A stretch of DNA of 64,000 bases from Catonia carolina. Lineage: Eukaryota > Arthropoda > Insecta > Hemiptera > Achilidae. Position 1 is the stretch's first letter. Each line of letters opens with the position of its first letter. This document shows positions 1-11,404 of the stretch, piece by piece. The notes below the pieces were generated by a model that was not told the DNA's origin, ran no database searches, and worked only from the letters and a program-made list of their open reading frames with translations. The DNA is taken from the NCBI GenBank assembly GCA_035578175.1, contig JAQMRL010000001.1, positions 60,225,553 through 60,289,552 on the forward strand, given 5' to 3'. The translations under genes and the position numbers were made by a program.

Positions 1-457
1 ATCACAACAGTAAAGGTAAAATAATAAAGCCAGTAAAAGGCTAACTAAATGACCTTATAATAATTATTATGCACCTTCAGACTCTCGTGATAGTTGATTA
101 GACCCGTGTTCAGTCAATTTTTCTTCATTTTTAAGTAGTTTACATTGTGTATACCGCACACAACAATATTTTACAAGACAACATGTTTGTTAAATAAATC
201 GGTATTTAACCAAATACAATCGAATTGTAAATTTTAAATTTACAAATGGAGAAGGTAAAGGAGGAAGATTACTATTTAATACAGGACCATACAGCTAACT
301 TGATTGTACGCTCATCCAAAAACTAAGAAACTACAAAATACTTCTTCCAAAATGAAATCTTATCAACCACCAGAGTTAGGCCCCATGTCATAATTTTTTA
401 CTAGCTTTCTTTATTTGATTACGGGTATTGAGGATATACTTAGGATCAGTTGTCAGT
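1..457. other. AT-rich stretch, no gene seen
   Basis: No open frame of note, no terminal repeats and no RNA-like fold were recognised. It leads into the first SINE-C copy. Confidence 0.5.
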
Positions 458-525
458 TGCCCCTAACGGGCAGGTGGAGTGTTAATTATTTGTACTTATC
501 TGCTAGTTCCAGGGCAACAACAAAT

Positions 526-630
526 TTTTTTTTTTTTTTGGTTTAACGTCAGACTGTTCTGCAATTACTGCTAATGCAGACGGTGTAGGATGAAATGATT
601 TTTTGCAACGTATGAAAATATGCCGTGCCT
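526..630 (-). mobile_element. SINE-A, 5'-truncated, with 9-bp TSD
   Basis: Minus-strand 3' part of the tRNA-derived SINE-A (full copy at 35291-35449). It begins with a T run, the complement of the A tail, followed by the conserved GTTTAACGTC..GACTGTTCTGC block. It ends at GCCGTGCCT, so the tRNA-like head is missing. It is bounded by the direct repeat ACAACAAAT at 517-525 and 631-639, as expected for LINE-driven insertion. Confidence 0.8.
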
Positions 631-781
631 ACAACAAATAGATCTGTTTCTTATCAAATGGCCAATTATATGACTGAAGCATTAAGAATTAACAGAAGAG
701 GTAGAGGTGTAAAAGACACTAGTCAAGAGTTATCTCCTCTGAGAGTAATGGATTTCATTATACACCCAGACTCTGGGGTGA

Positions 782-883
782 TTTTTTATTTTTGTTTAAC
801 GTCCGACTGTTCTGCAGTTACTGCTAATGCAGACGGTGAAGGATGAAATGATTTTTTGTAACGTATGATAATATGTCGTGCCT
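782..883 (-). mobile_element. SINE-A, 5'-truncated, with imperfect TSD
   Basis: A second headless SINE-A in the same orientation, inserted in the same SINE-C copy. It is flanked by GACTCTGGGGTGA (769-781) and GACCCTGGGGGTGA (884-897), an imperfect 13-14 bp duplication of the SINE-C sequence. The TSD differences suggest an older insertion than the copy at 526-630. Confidence 0.75.
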
Positions 884-907
884 GACCCTGGGGGTGAATG
901 AAGTTAA

Positions 908-1096
908 ACAACGATAGATTTATACTATGGTTATGGTAGTATTTTAACATTGAATTTCTATGAAAATCAATGTGTTTTCGTAATTCTGTTGGCAAATTTA
1001 TGTGAAAATCAATGTGTTTTTGTAATTCTGTTCAGCAATTTCATGTTGCAGAACACAATTACAATTCTGCAACTTGGTGTTGCAGAACAGGCGGAT
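908..1096. repeat. Unclassified insert with 42-bp tandem duplication
   Basis: These bases have no counterpart in other SINE-C copies. Two direct units, 962-1003 and 1004-1045, each start GAAAATCAATGTGTTTT and differ at a few positions. A short inverted repeat follows (GTTGCAGAA at 1045-1053, TTCTGCAAC at 1065-1073). No element family was recognised. Confidence 0.55.
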
Positions 1097-1262
1097 ATTT
1101 ATGTACATTGGCAAGTAGATGGTTTTCAGAGTGCCTGGCATGCTGATAAGCATACTTTCCCACTCACCGAGAAATGCAATGGTAAACCACCTCACTCCTC
1201 ATTTTATTTAGTATAACCTCTAGAGATTCAAACCAGCCTTTCAGCTGATGACCTAAATAACA

Positions 1263-1854
1263 CATAATATAATATCTTTAAAACAAATTAACACAAGTAT
1301 ATTTTTTATAAATTGGATATTCACATCACAATACTGTAGCGGAATGTAAACATCCTAAAATATTTTATATTACAAGACATATTCTAATTTAGTTTTCCGA
1401 ATCAACACCTATGTACAGCATTACAGTTTCCTTTACATCATTTGCTAATCCTTTGTCAGTAAGCGATTATACTTCAGAGTGCCCCTTCCTTCTTTCCACA
1501 GTCCACATTATGCCAGATATTTTGGATAGCCTATCTTCTTATCTGAAATTTCCTTATTCCCGCTACTTACTTCTTCATTTATTTCTACCGTAAGTTTTAT
1601 TTAGACTTCTTATACTTTCCAATCATGTATTTTGGTTTTTCTTGTTTTTCAAAAGTTTAAGAACCTTTTGGTGAGTCTTTGTCATTCATCCTAGAAATAT
1701 ATTCGTAAAACAAAAGTCTTTTTTTTCTTCATGGAAGTTAAGAGAGTCTCCTAATGTGCGTACAATTTCTTGACTGGTTTCAATCTTCACTCTCCATCAG
1801 AATTCTCTCGGAATCCTTCTTTATACATTATCGAGTCCTTTAAAAAATCTTATC
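1263..1854. other. No feature seen
   Basis: AT-rich sequence with only short chance frames. Confidence 0.45.
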
Positions 1855-2174
1855 ACGTCTGTTTCTTTTCACATAGTCAGCCAATTATATGACTGAAGCA
1901 TTTAAGATCAGAAGAGATAGAGGTGTAAAAGACACTAGTCAAAGATATCTCTTCTGAGAGTATGAATTTCATTATACAGCCAGACCCTGTGGTTAATGAA
2001 GTGAAGGTGTCATGTACAGGGTGGAGAATAGATGCTTTTCAGAGGAACTGGTATGCTGACAAGCACACTTTTCCATTCAGTGAGGAAGGCAATTTGTAAA
2101 CCACCTCACGCCTTGATTTACTTAGTAAAGCCTCCAGAGGTTCAAACCAGCCTTTCCGCTAATGACCTAAACAA
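1855..2174 (+). repeat. SINE-C copy, 5'-truncated
   Basis: Matches SINE-C from about its base 70 onward: CTGTTTCTT, then GACTGAAGCATTTAAG, CATTATACAGCCAGACCCTG and ATGACCTAAACAAC at the 3' end. No target duplication was recognised. Confidence 0.75.
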
Positions 2175-2995
2175 CTTAGGATCTGAACTAAGGAGGGGTG
2201 ACAAAGGATAAAGGATAGAATACTTTATGCACATCTATTGAAGAAACTAAACATTTTGGAAAAACTGATTTTAATAGTTCATTTATTCAAGTTCTTACGT
2301 TATATTTTTGTATTTCTTAAGCTTCTAAGGGGCAATTACTCCTCCCAGTCGCTTATTGGCCACGCCTTTTGAAGTACATTTCATCCAGCAAATTTGGTTA
2401 AAAGATTTTTACGACCCTCAATACTATTTCTATTCACCAACCAAAGGCAATCGTATGAAAACAGAATAGATGAACAAAACAACATATATACGTATCGACA
2501 CCTAGACTTGGAGGATCAGGCGTTGACTTTTTCGCCTGAAAAAATAGTAAAAAAAAAAAAAATAAAAAAAAAAAAAATAATAAAAAAAATGTAAGAACAA
2601 TATCTTGGAGAAAATATTTCGGGCATTATTGCGCTAATGGAATCTTACAATTAATTTAACAGGTAGATACATATTTTTTTAAATTTTTTGAAATGTACTA
2701 TAGAGCAAACAAATTAATTAGAACAAGTAATTAAAAATAAAGACTGAAACAACCTTTGAACTTAGATGTTTTAAAATTTTAGTAAATTTCATCAACCAAC
2801 GCGAACGTGGTATGTGTTATTAAAACACAATTTGCAATTATACATTTTAACTTTAACACTTATACTGTACATATAAAATTTATTATATATTATATATATA
2901 ATAATTATTATTTATCCTTTGTCGTGACGTACATTTTCGTAATGTACCACTCAACTGAAAATAGCAAAACGCCTCTTTTAGAATTGTTTTATTAG
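2175..2995. other. AT-rich DNA with A-rich low-complexity tract
   Basis: Bases 2550-2589 are almost pure A with scattered T, possibly an old retroposon tail. Around 2880-2905 there is a TATATA tract. No gene was seen. Confidence 0.4.
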
Positions 2996-3161
2996 TTTAT
3001 TTAAAGTCGCAACAAAAGCTTGGTTAATAGCGACTACGGTGAGTTATTCAACTGTTACGGTGGGTTTTGGCATGTTATAATTTTCAAACCCTAGCTGGGA
3101 ATCGAACCCGAAACCTCCGCATTGTAGGCTAGCGCGCTACCACTACGCTACGGAGGCGGCC
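2996..3161 (-). mobile_element. SINE-B (tRNA-derived), minus strand
   Basis: On the minus strand it reads a tRNA-like head with an A box (GGCGTAGTGG-like, here CGTAGCGTAGTGGTAGCGCG), and a B box seen as GGTTCGATTCC (plus strand GGGAATCGAACCC). It then runs into GTAACTCACC and GACTTTAAATAAA. Related copies lie at 9605, 14235, 46538, 49136, 49301, 55231, 55880 and 56682. A SINE carries internal RNA polymerase III promoter boxes and has no protein. Confidence 0.8.
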
Positions 3162-3565
3162 AGTTTTAGATTTAATAATAATAATATATATATATATTAA
3201 TTATTCAACAAATTTTATCCAATTAACTAGATATTTAAAAAAAAAACATTCATCACGGATGTTTAAAACATATCAGATAAACAAAATTTCGGTTTCGTAT
3301 TCCTTAATAAAGTTATAATCGTCTGCATTATAGTTATTAATACGGTGAAACTTCATAAAAAAATTTAAAAAAGTACAGATTTACTTACTTGTTTGTAAGT
3401 CCGGAAGCAGAAAAAAAGTCTGTATCAAAGCTAAAAAGTTTTTCATTAAACATCTCTTAGAAGAGATATTCAAATCGCGGAAATTTTCATCAATGTATTT
3501 TCATAACAATACTAGGTTTAATTTATTTATTATGTACAATAACAGTAATAATAATTTGACGTAAC
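3162..3565. other. AT-rich DNA, no gene seen
   Basis: It includes a short TA-rich microsatellite (about 3175-3200). Nothing else was recognised. Confidence 0.4.
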
Positions 3566-3578
3566 AGTGCTAAGAAAT
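3566..3578. repeat. Target-site duplication, left copy
   Basis: AGTGCTAAGAAAT is repeated exactly at 5587-5599 on the other side of the LINE. The 13-bp length fits LINE target-primed insertion. Confidence 0.85.
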
Positions 3579-5586
3579 TTTTTTTTCTCTTTAATTCTTT
3601 ATTTACAACTGTAAAATGTTACAACAAGCAAATGTGATGATTATCGTGATTATGTAAATGACATGATAGGCATGAGAGGGGTAGGGCCCCCATTGGTGCC
3701 TCCCCAAGAATGAAATGTGTTTATCAAATTAGCAGGTCTCTACTCCAGCGTCTTATAAGGCGTCTAGGAGGATAATCAGGTAAATGGACGGAGGAAAGTG
3801 AACGCACCAGGGGGTTCTCGTGTTCGTGTGACTTGTCGTGAAAGCGGTTGTATGTATTCAATGGAATTTTGTACAAGTGGTGTTTTCAAATCTGTATGTA
3901 AGGTTTTGTTGCTAACGTAAAAAGGTGCATTTGCTATAAGGCGTAATGTTTTTGACTGGAATGCTTGAATTCGTTGCAAGTTAGAGGATTTGGTTGAACC
4001 GTAAATTTGGGACCCGTAGGTCCACATAGGTTTCAAAAGAGAACAATATATGCGTAATCTTTGTGCCATTGGTAAATTTGATCGTTTGTGAAGTAGGGAA
4101 TATAGAAGTTTAAATCGGGAATTCAGTAATAAACGTTTCCGTTTGATATGTGTGCTCCAAGTTAGTCGTTTATCAAAAGTCAGACCGAGATACTTGACCG
4201 TATCTGTTTTTGTGAGAGGTTCATTGTCTATGTATACTGGTGGGCAATCACCATGAAGGAGTGTGAAAGTTATGTGAAGGGATTTTGTCGTATTAAGTTT
4301 TATTTTCCATGTTTTACACCATTTGTGTATAAGATTGAGATGATGTTGAAGTGTTAGTGAAGCGTGTATACAGTTTTGGTCTCGGGCTAATATCGCTATG
4401 TCATCAGCGTAGGTAGCAGTGAGGGTCTGGGGTAGGGTCGGTAGGTCTGAAGTGTATACAGAATAGAGAAGTGGGGCTAAAATTGAGCCCTGAGGCACGC
4501 CGGCTAAGACAAGAAAGAAATTTGAGTAGGACGAATTCTAAAGAATCTGTCAGACAGGAAGGAATTTATGATAAGGTAGTAGGTAAATGGTAGTATTTCT
4601 TTCAGTTTGTGTAAAAGACCTGTATGTCAAACTCTGTCAAAAGCTTGAGCGACATCCAGGAAACTTGCGGACTTATACATCTTTTGTTCCATAGAAGCTA
4701 TGTAATCAGTCACCCTGTGCAGTTGTTGTGTAGTGGAGTGTTGAGTACGGAATCCGAATTGATGTGGAGGTAGTAGGCCTATATCATGGACCAGCGAAAA
4801 AATGCGCTTGTAAAGGAGTTTTTCGAAAATTTTTGAAGGTACTGAGAGGAGGCTCTTTGGTCGGTAGGAGGAAGGTAAATGAAAAGGTTTGTTCGGTTTT
4901 TGTATCATCACTATTTCTGCATACTTCCAGTGAGTTGGGAAATGTGTCGTGCGCAATATACTATTGAAGATTGTAGTAAGGAGGACGAGCGCTTTCTGCG
5001 GTAAATGTTTAAGTATTTCAGCTGTTATTAAATCATATCCCGGTGACTTCTTACGTGGTAATCTCGAAACTTCAAATTTTACTTCGGAGGGGTGAAAGTA
5101 TTTCGGTGGGAGGGATAATTGAAGCGGTTCATCTAGTGACTGAGTAACGCGTTGGTGATGTACAGATTGGATGTCATTATAGGGAGTGAATGTTTCAGAA
5201 AGATGACTACCAAAGCATTCAGCTTTGTCGTCATCAGTTATTAGCCAGGGTCCGTCACCCACCCTAAGGGGCATCGATGTTGTGTGATGCCGTAGTAGGC
5301 GTTTTGTGCTGAGCCAGAGACTACCATCCTTCTCGTTCAGAGTTCCAGTATAATTTTCGTATAAGCGGGTGTTGTGTGTTTGAATTCGCTGTTTCAGCTC
5401 GTTTGTCAGCCGGTTTAAGCGACGTTTATCAGATGGTAGGCGAGTTCTCTGCCAAGTGTTACGGGCGCGGCGTTTTTCACGAATAAGTTCTCTGATATGA
5501 GTGGGATAGTGTGGGGCGTCTGGGACATTTGGACGGTATGGCAGTGATGCCTTCCATGCACACTGTTGAACAGAGGTAGTAAATAA
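3579..5586 (-). mobile_element. Jockey-clade-like LINE, 5'-truncated, with 13-bp TSD
   Basis: A non-LTR retrotransposon copy about 2.0 kb long, read on the minus strand. It ends in an A tail (the T run at 3579-3586) preceded by an AATAAAGAATTAAAG-like 3' end. Endonuclease and ORF1 are absent: the copy stops at 5586, directly against the right target duplication, which is a typical 5' truncation. A second copy of the same 3' end lies at 23681-23946 in the opposite orientation, so this is a dispersed family. Confidence 0.88.
3724..5586 (-). pseudogene. LINE reverse transcriptase, broken
   Basis: The frame is open from the truncation point (5586) to about 4630, longer than the first-methionine ORF at 5274. 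It holds the linker before the RT domain and RT blocks with SSYRPKSLLSVPSKIFEKLL, HQFGFRTQHST and FLDVAQAFDRV. A stop (TGA where a Trp codon is expected) lies at about 4627, and a shift near 4500 separates this from the second half. That half (4498-3776) carries MPQGSILAPLLYSVYTSDLP, the catalytic YADDIAILA, and LGLTFDKRLTW. A further shift near 3850 moves the C-terminus out of frame; the ancestral end reads RRLIRRWSRDLLI, with its stop at 3724-3726. Catalytic YADD is intact but no functional protein can be made. Clade assignment rests on motif resemblance only. Confidence 0.85.
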
Positions 5587-5599
5587 AGTGCTAAGAAAT
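5587..5599. repeat. Target-site duplication, right copy
   Basis: Exact partner of 3566-3578. Confidence 0.85.
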
Positions 5600-6092
5600 A
5601 AATAAATTCTTCAATAATTACAAGAATCCTGTCGATTCTATTACCTGTCCTTTGTATAAAACCTATTTATAGACAAGACAGTCCATGAATGTAGATTAAA
5701 ACCAGTATCTATACTCTTCTTACGTGTCTACTGACGCATCACGAATCGTTAGAGTATTCAATGTTTAAGTACAATTATTGTACACAATATTTTACTCATT
5801 ATAATGACGAAATATTAGCAATACAAACTAAATAGTAGTTCAATGTCTAACATGAATTATTATTTTTATCAGTTGATAATGTGATAAAATGAATAATAAT
5901 AGCCACTAATATTATTTTTAGCCAAGATAAATAGTAATACTATTGCTTATAAACAATTAACAGGTTTGCTTGCTTCAAAAACACAATTATTCTTAAATGT
6001 TTTCATTCGGAACAAAATTATTCGAGCAACTTTAAGGAGTACGCCGAAAAGACAGCTATAAAAAAAGACAGCTCTATATTATAGACCAGGAT
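5600..6092. other. AT-rich DNA, no feature seen
   Basis: No repeats or coding potential were recognised. Confidence 0.4.
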
Positions 6093-6103
6093 ACACTAAA
6101 TTA

Positions 6104-6487
6104 CTGCCCATAACAGACGGATGGAGAGTCAAATTAATTACTCTCAATCTGTTCGTTGCAGGGCTAAAATAAATAGTTCTATTTCTTATCACATGGTCAG
6201 CCATGAAATGACTGAATCATTTAAGAACAGAAGAGGTAGAGGTGTAAAAGACACTAATCAGAGTTATCTCCTCTGAAAGTAATGAATTTCATTATACAGC
6301 TGGACCCTGTGGTGAATGAAGTGAAGGTGTCATGTGCAGAGTAGAAAGTATGTACTTTTCAGAGGGCCCGGTATGCTGATAAGCATATTTTTCCATTCAG
6401 TGAGGAAGGCATGGTAAACCACCTCACTCCTTAGCAAAACCTCTACAGGTTCAAACCAGCTTTTTGGCTGATGACCTAAACAACAAC
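6104..6487 (+). mobile_element. SINE-C, full length, with 11-bp TSD
   Basis: A 384-bp copy running from TGCCCATAACAGACGGATGG to GATGACCTAAACAACA. It is flanked by ACACTAAATTA at 6093-6103 and 6488-6498, which shows the element ends directly. The 3' end is a short AAC-type tail. The family has variable-length TSDs and 5'-truncated members, so it is retroposed rather than cut-and-paste. No convincing tRNA A box was found at the 5' end; a GGTTCAAACC string near the 3' end resembles a B box but sits in an unusual place. Confidence 0.85.
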
Positions 6488-6498
6488 ACACTAAATTA

Positions 6499-9110
6499 AT
6501 CAAGAATATAAAAGCTGTAAGCTATCAAACAAACCGAATGGGATTTTTAAGGAAATTACACGTAGCAAGGTACAACCTAACTCAAGTTTGTATAGACCCA
6601 ACGAAGGGTTTGATGGGGATAGAACCCGAACAAGGTCTATTAAAAACTCAAACCTTTCGTTACTCCCACTTTTATCGTATTACATTTTTTTTTAAATTTA
6701 ATTTTATAATTAAAATTTTTCAAGTATCTGATGTTTTAGTGATGAGTAATACGCACAATATTTTGTATTTTTAATTGGGCTAGTTCGGTAGTTAGTAAAA
6801 ACTAGCTTTGAAATTGGTACACCGGTTAAAAAAAGATTTATTACAGTAATCACCTGACAACCACACGAACGAAAAAACATGCAGCGATAACAAACTGGGT
6901 GGCTGTAATAAAATACCGATAATAAAAGCTACTATTGAAGCTGCGTTTGAACAGTAAAACTGATAACAATTTTTTGTTAATACGTAAATATACATTTCCA
7001 AAAAAAAATAAATGACAAAAGCCTCCCCAACGGCTCGCTGCGCTTCACGGTAACTAAACTTGAAGCAATTAACTTCTTCCATAACCTTACACGTTGAAAT
7101 AAAAATAACCGCTATAAAGTAGGTACCAAATTACAAGCTATTTCTTTTAAAAAAATGGTACGATTTTTTTTGATTTGTGGATATCTGTCCCATTAATAAT
7201 ATTTAAGAACTTTGAAAAAATGATTTTGTGGGGCGGAACTGTAGCGTACCGGATACCTGACAGCAGAATACTATATGTTGTACTATGTAATTGACGATAG
7301 AATACCCCTAGGAGGGGAGTGATAAAAGAACTAACCCTCACAAAATTCTATACCAAACAAATAAAATAAGATGAATTTATTTTACAACACCAAGTTGTTT
7401 TCTCAAAGTTTCGAAACTACATAATGCCATACTATTTTATGCTACATACATACATTGCCATACATTACTATGCTACTTCGGAAGCTCTAAGGTTTCCAAC
7501 AGTGAAAGAGTTTTTGAATTCGGTTGAGATTATCCAGTACAAAAAACCAAACTTCTTTACAATAATAATTATTGTAAAGAAGTAAAGTTTGGTTGTTAAT
7601 AATATTAGAATAGAACAACATATCCGTGTCAACTGGCGAAATATAAATTTTACTCATCATTAGAAGTTTAAACGATTATAACCGAGAAATACTTTTAAAT
7701 TATTTCAAACATTTTATGCGAATTTTAAAAGAACAGTTCATGAAAGAAAGTAAACATTTTAAATATTGTAGTAGACAAGTCAATTTCAGATAACAATAAA
7801 TAAGACAATCAAGTAAATAATGATGACATTGAAACAAAATTATATAATCTAAAATTAATCTACAGTAATAAAGAGAATTTATTAATTTTTTTAAAATCAT
7901 TTATTGAATGGCCTAAATAAAAATAAAAAAAGAGACAAGTCGGGATCTTATCCACATCGTAAACATCACATTCATAAACAAATGAAAAAACCACTTGAAA
8001 GTGCTTGACACATTAAACAAGAGGTTGATTATTTTTAACGAATCAATAAACAAAACCAAAAATAGAAATTTGTGAAATATATATCATAATATCATTAAAA
8101 CAATTTGTTAAATGATTTATCATTTTGCAACTGATAAATTTTCATGTGATCAGTGCATGTCCATACCGTGAACATAATCGCGTATTGAACGGTACTACAA
8201 CATTAATGTATGCGCTCTGTAAATTGTCATGTTAGCAGTAACAGATGTTTGTATTAATGTTGCTTACATTGATTGTATTATTTAAAACAGAAGTAGACGT
8301 ATACAACGGAACAGCACTTAAATGCGTCTCAACTAATATAGGCTTTAAATTTGTTTGAATTTACGAGTTGTAAGCGAATAAAATATAATTCATTCATCTG
8401 CGCTTACAAATTTTCAGAATTTTACTCTCCGATTTGTAAATAAAGTACCATTATCTTATTGATATTATATTTTCACAAGGACAATATGAAGTTTTCTATC
8501 CACATTTTGAGAAAACTCGAGTTGAAACAAATACACATGGTGCAAAAATTTAGAGCTCGCCTTTTAGAAATCAACAAATGCAGAAAATGGTTTAGTAATG
8601 AACTGTAAACGACAATTGAACTGTATTTAACGAAATTTATAAATTCATTAAATGAGCTTTCTCCAGTCTATTCGATTTATTGCGTAATTAAATGTGAACA
8701 ACTTTTGTTAGTGACAAATTTATTTCTAGGTGATTTTAAAGATTTATGAGCCAAACGAATCTGTTCAAATTATAGTTCAGTTAAACATCTTCACCGCTCA
8801 TACAAGTAGTAATAAATGGTAAATTGAAAGTACTATCATTTTAGGAATTAACCCACAGAACCGTGCAGCAGATATAAACAGACTACGGGTTGAAAGTCAG
8901 TAAAAAGGATGCATAATCATGTTTCACTCTACCAGCGCCTTCAGTCAGACCATATGTTTTATAATAGACCTACTGTATGAATTCTTTCTACTGGTACTGT
9001 CGTATTTTGTATTCATTATAAGTTTCAATTAGTATATAGCAAGTTTCATCTGATAAGTAAAGAACATTTTTTGTACACGAATGGATTGCGCTAAGTTCAA
9101 TCACAATTTT
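6499..9110. other. Long AT-rich stretch, one strong palindrome
   Basis: No gene, LINE or SINE was recognised in 2.6 kb. The only structure is a palindrome at 7552-7582: CTTCTTTACAATAAT against ATTATTGTAAAGAAG with a one-base centre, extended outward by CCAAAC/GTTTGG with a small bulge. Frames up to 96 codons here look like chance. Confidence 0.45.
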
Positions 9111-9121
9111 AATACATTTAT

Positions 9122-9512
9122 CTGCCCATAACAGACAGGTGGAGGTTAAATTATTTACACTCAATCTGTTAGTTGCAGGGCTAAAATAAATAGTTCTGTT
9201 TCTTATCACATGGTCAGCCAATTAAATGACTGGACCATTTAAGAACAGAAGAGGTAGAGGTGTAAAAGACACTAATCAGAGTTATCTCCTCTGAAAGTAA
9301 TGAATTTCATTATACAGCCAGACCCTATGGTGAATGAAGTGAAGGTGTCATTTGCAGAGTGGAAAATTTGTGCTTTTCAGAGGGCCCGGCATGCTGATAA
9401 GCGTACTTTTCCACTCAGTGAGGAAGGCAATGGTAAACCACCTCGCTCCTCGTTTTACTTAGTAAAGCCTCTAGAGGTTCAAACCAGCTTTTTGGCTGAT
9501 GACCTAAACAAC
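9122..9512 (+). mobile_element. SINE-C, full length, with 11-bp TSD
   Basis: A 391-bp copy flanked by AATACATTTAT at 9111-9121 and 9513-9523. It starts CTGCCCATAACAG and ends CCTAAACAAC. It carries an open 76-codon frame (9300-9530), part of a frame that also stays open in other copies. This is the best reference copy in the window. Confidence 0.87.
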
Positions 9513-9604
9513 AATACATTTATGTTTTGACGTGCTGCAAGGTTTCATGGGATAGAGTATAGGCAGAAAATGTTAGAGCTTGACAACCCTAATGGTTTTT
9601 ACAA

Positions 9605-9773
9605 ATTTATTTTAAGTCACATTAACATCTTTGTTATTAGCGACTAGTTCTGGGTATGAAACAACGGGTTTTGACACGAAATTATTTCAAGACCCTAGCC
9701 GGGAATCAAACAAGGGACCTTCTACTTGGAAAGCTAGCGCGCTAATCACTATACTCCAATAATGAGGCGGCGC
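9605..9773 (-). mobile_element. SINE-B, minus strand
   Basis: Same family as 2996-3161. The plus strand shows CCTAGCCGGGAATCAAAC (degenerate B-box complement) and GCTAGCGCGCTAATCACTAT (A-box region complement). It is somewhat decayed. Confidence 0.75.
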
Positions 9774-10904
9774 CTAACGTATTATTCAATTAACTCTGAT
9801 GTAAGAAAGAAACTGTTTCATTTAAAGTTCTGTAAACCGAAAATTTACGTTACGGGTGGAGTTGTCTTTTCTTTCACTTGTTTTCCATGGAGACAAGCGC
9901 TTTCACTTCTAAAACAACCTTAACGTACAATTTTCCTTTTTTGTAATATACTAACTACCCTTTATTTCAAAACTAAATAGTTTTTATAATACATTTATAC
10001 CCAAAAGTTTAGTATAGCCTATACAGTACCTAGGCAATTTGAACGGGTAACATACAAGTATCAGTCACAAAGAACATAATTCAAACCCAATACCACAACA
10101 CCCTTAAACCGAATAGGGGCAGAATTGCATTGTCATAGAAAATAGGCCTGAATAATTTTCTCAGAATTTTTTACATGAAGGTCTCCTGTAGAAATAATTA
10201 AGCAACTGAAATCTCATAAAATGACTATCGTAATTACGTGTTATTAGTTTTAGAATAACCCGTCGGCCTGCTACATTAATAATTAATACTGTACAAGGAC
10301 TTCATTAAAAACAAAATATATTACCAATAAGGTTAAATTAAGCTATATTTAGTAGTTTCCTTTATTATCATTTATTAGCATCTGTTATCTGTTGGGGAGG
10401 GGGTTCAAGGTAGTCATTGTGTTGAGAAATTCACGTAAATTGAAAAATATAACACAACTGTTTCATTTCCTATAACAATCATCACACCTGTACTCGAATA
10501 TAAACAGCAAAAGCCTTCTATACTGAAGAGACTAATATGACGTGTTAATTATATAAATAATTTGATGGGCCAACATAAAACTTTCCTTCTAGTATGTAAT
10601 AGCAAAATATAGCACAGAACATTTTATAAACAAAGAGATCGATTGACTTGTTGCACGTAGTATACATGTTTACTTTGACCAGTCGTTTCTAACCTGTTTG
10701 TAATAAAGCGCATAATTTTAAGAATAGAATGCTAAAGGTAGCTTTCTTTCTATACGTTGCTAACTAATAACAACGCACGTTGCAACCGACAACCTCAACC
10801 TTAAAAGCTTCCTGTACCGGCAAAAAACAGGGATAGCTATCTATATAGGTTCGGGAACTACTGATTTACACAATAATAATTCTCTTAACTCGACAAAAAA
10901 TTGG
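9774..10904. other. AT-rich DNA, no feature seen
   Basis: No coding or repeat signal was recognised over 1.1 kb. Confidence 0.4.
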
Positions 10905-11404
10905 AAAAATTAGAAGTCTATTTAATAAAATGAGAACAGTTTTTATGACACATGACTTGACGCTCGGGACCAAATTACGCCTCCTGGAATGTTATGTAAA
11001 GTCGGTAATTCTGTATGGGGTGGAAACGTGGACCCTAAATAAAGCAATTTACAAAGAAGATTGAAACCTTTGAACTGTGGCTCAACCGAAGAATTTTGAA
11101 GATATCGCGGACGCAGAGGGTGACTAACTTGGAACAGTCAACAGAATTAATTACCGAAAACTGTCATACTTGGGCCACATTATCAGAAATTAAATATGAT
11201 ACAGCTTGCTTCAGCAAATACTGCAGGGTAAGGGTCAAAAGACGTAGAGCACCGGGATGAAGAAGAATATCCTGACGGGCAAACATTACGACTCAGTTTG
11301 AGAAGAGTTTGGCAGAACTATTCAGAATTGCAACGAATAACGTGCAGATAGGGATGATGATCGCCAACATTCGAAATCGGATTGGCACCCAAAGAAGAAG
11401 TTAA
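10905..11404 (+). pseudogene. RTE-type LINE 3' fragment, decayed
   Basis: Translation in shifting frames gives the C-terminal part of a LINE reverse transcriptase: TLGTKLRLLECYVKSVILYG, then VETWTLNK, then IGMMIANIRNRIGTQRRS near the end. It parallels the segment of the intact RTE ORF around CYIFPVLYYGAEAWT and its end (VRIAMMLAHLRNG), but the sequence is clearly different, so this is another RTE-like family. Several frameshifts and stops are present. The end CAAAGAAGAAG matches the trinucleotide tail style of RTE elements. It is a 5'-truncated remnant. Confidence 0.75.

Larger units (their letters stand above)
458..1262 (+). repeat. SINE-C copy broken up by three insertions
   Basis: A copy of the dispersed ~390-bp repeat called SINE-C here (clean copies at 6104-6487 and 9122-9512). 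It starts at TGCCCCTAACGGGCAGGTGG and ends near GATGACCTAAATAAC. It is split by two SINE-A fragments (526-630, 782-883) and by a third, unclassified insert (about 908-1096). Removing the three inserts leaves a normal SINE-C layout, so this copy is older than all of them. Confidence 0.8.

Noticed and set aside
4764..4967. 67-codon plus-strand frame
   Set aside because: Antisense to the Jockey-like reverse transcriptase.
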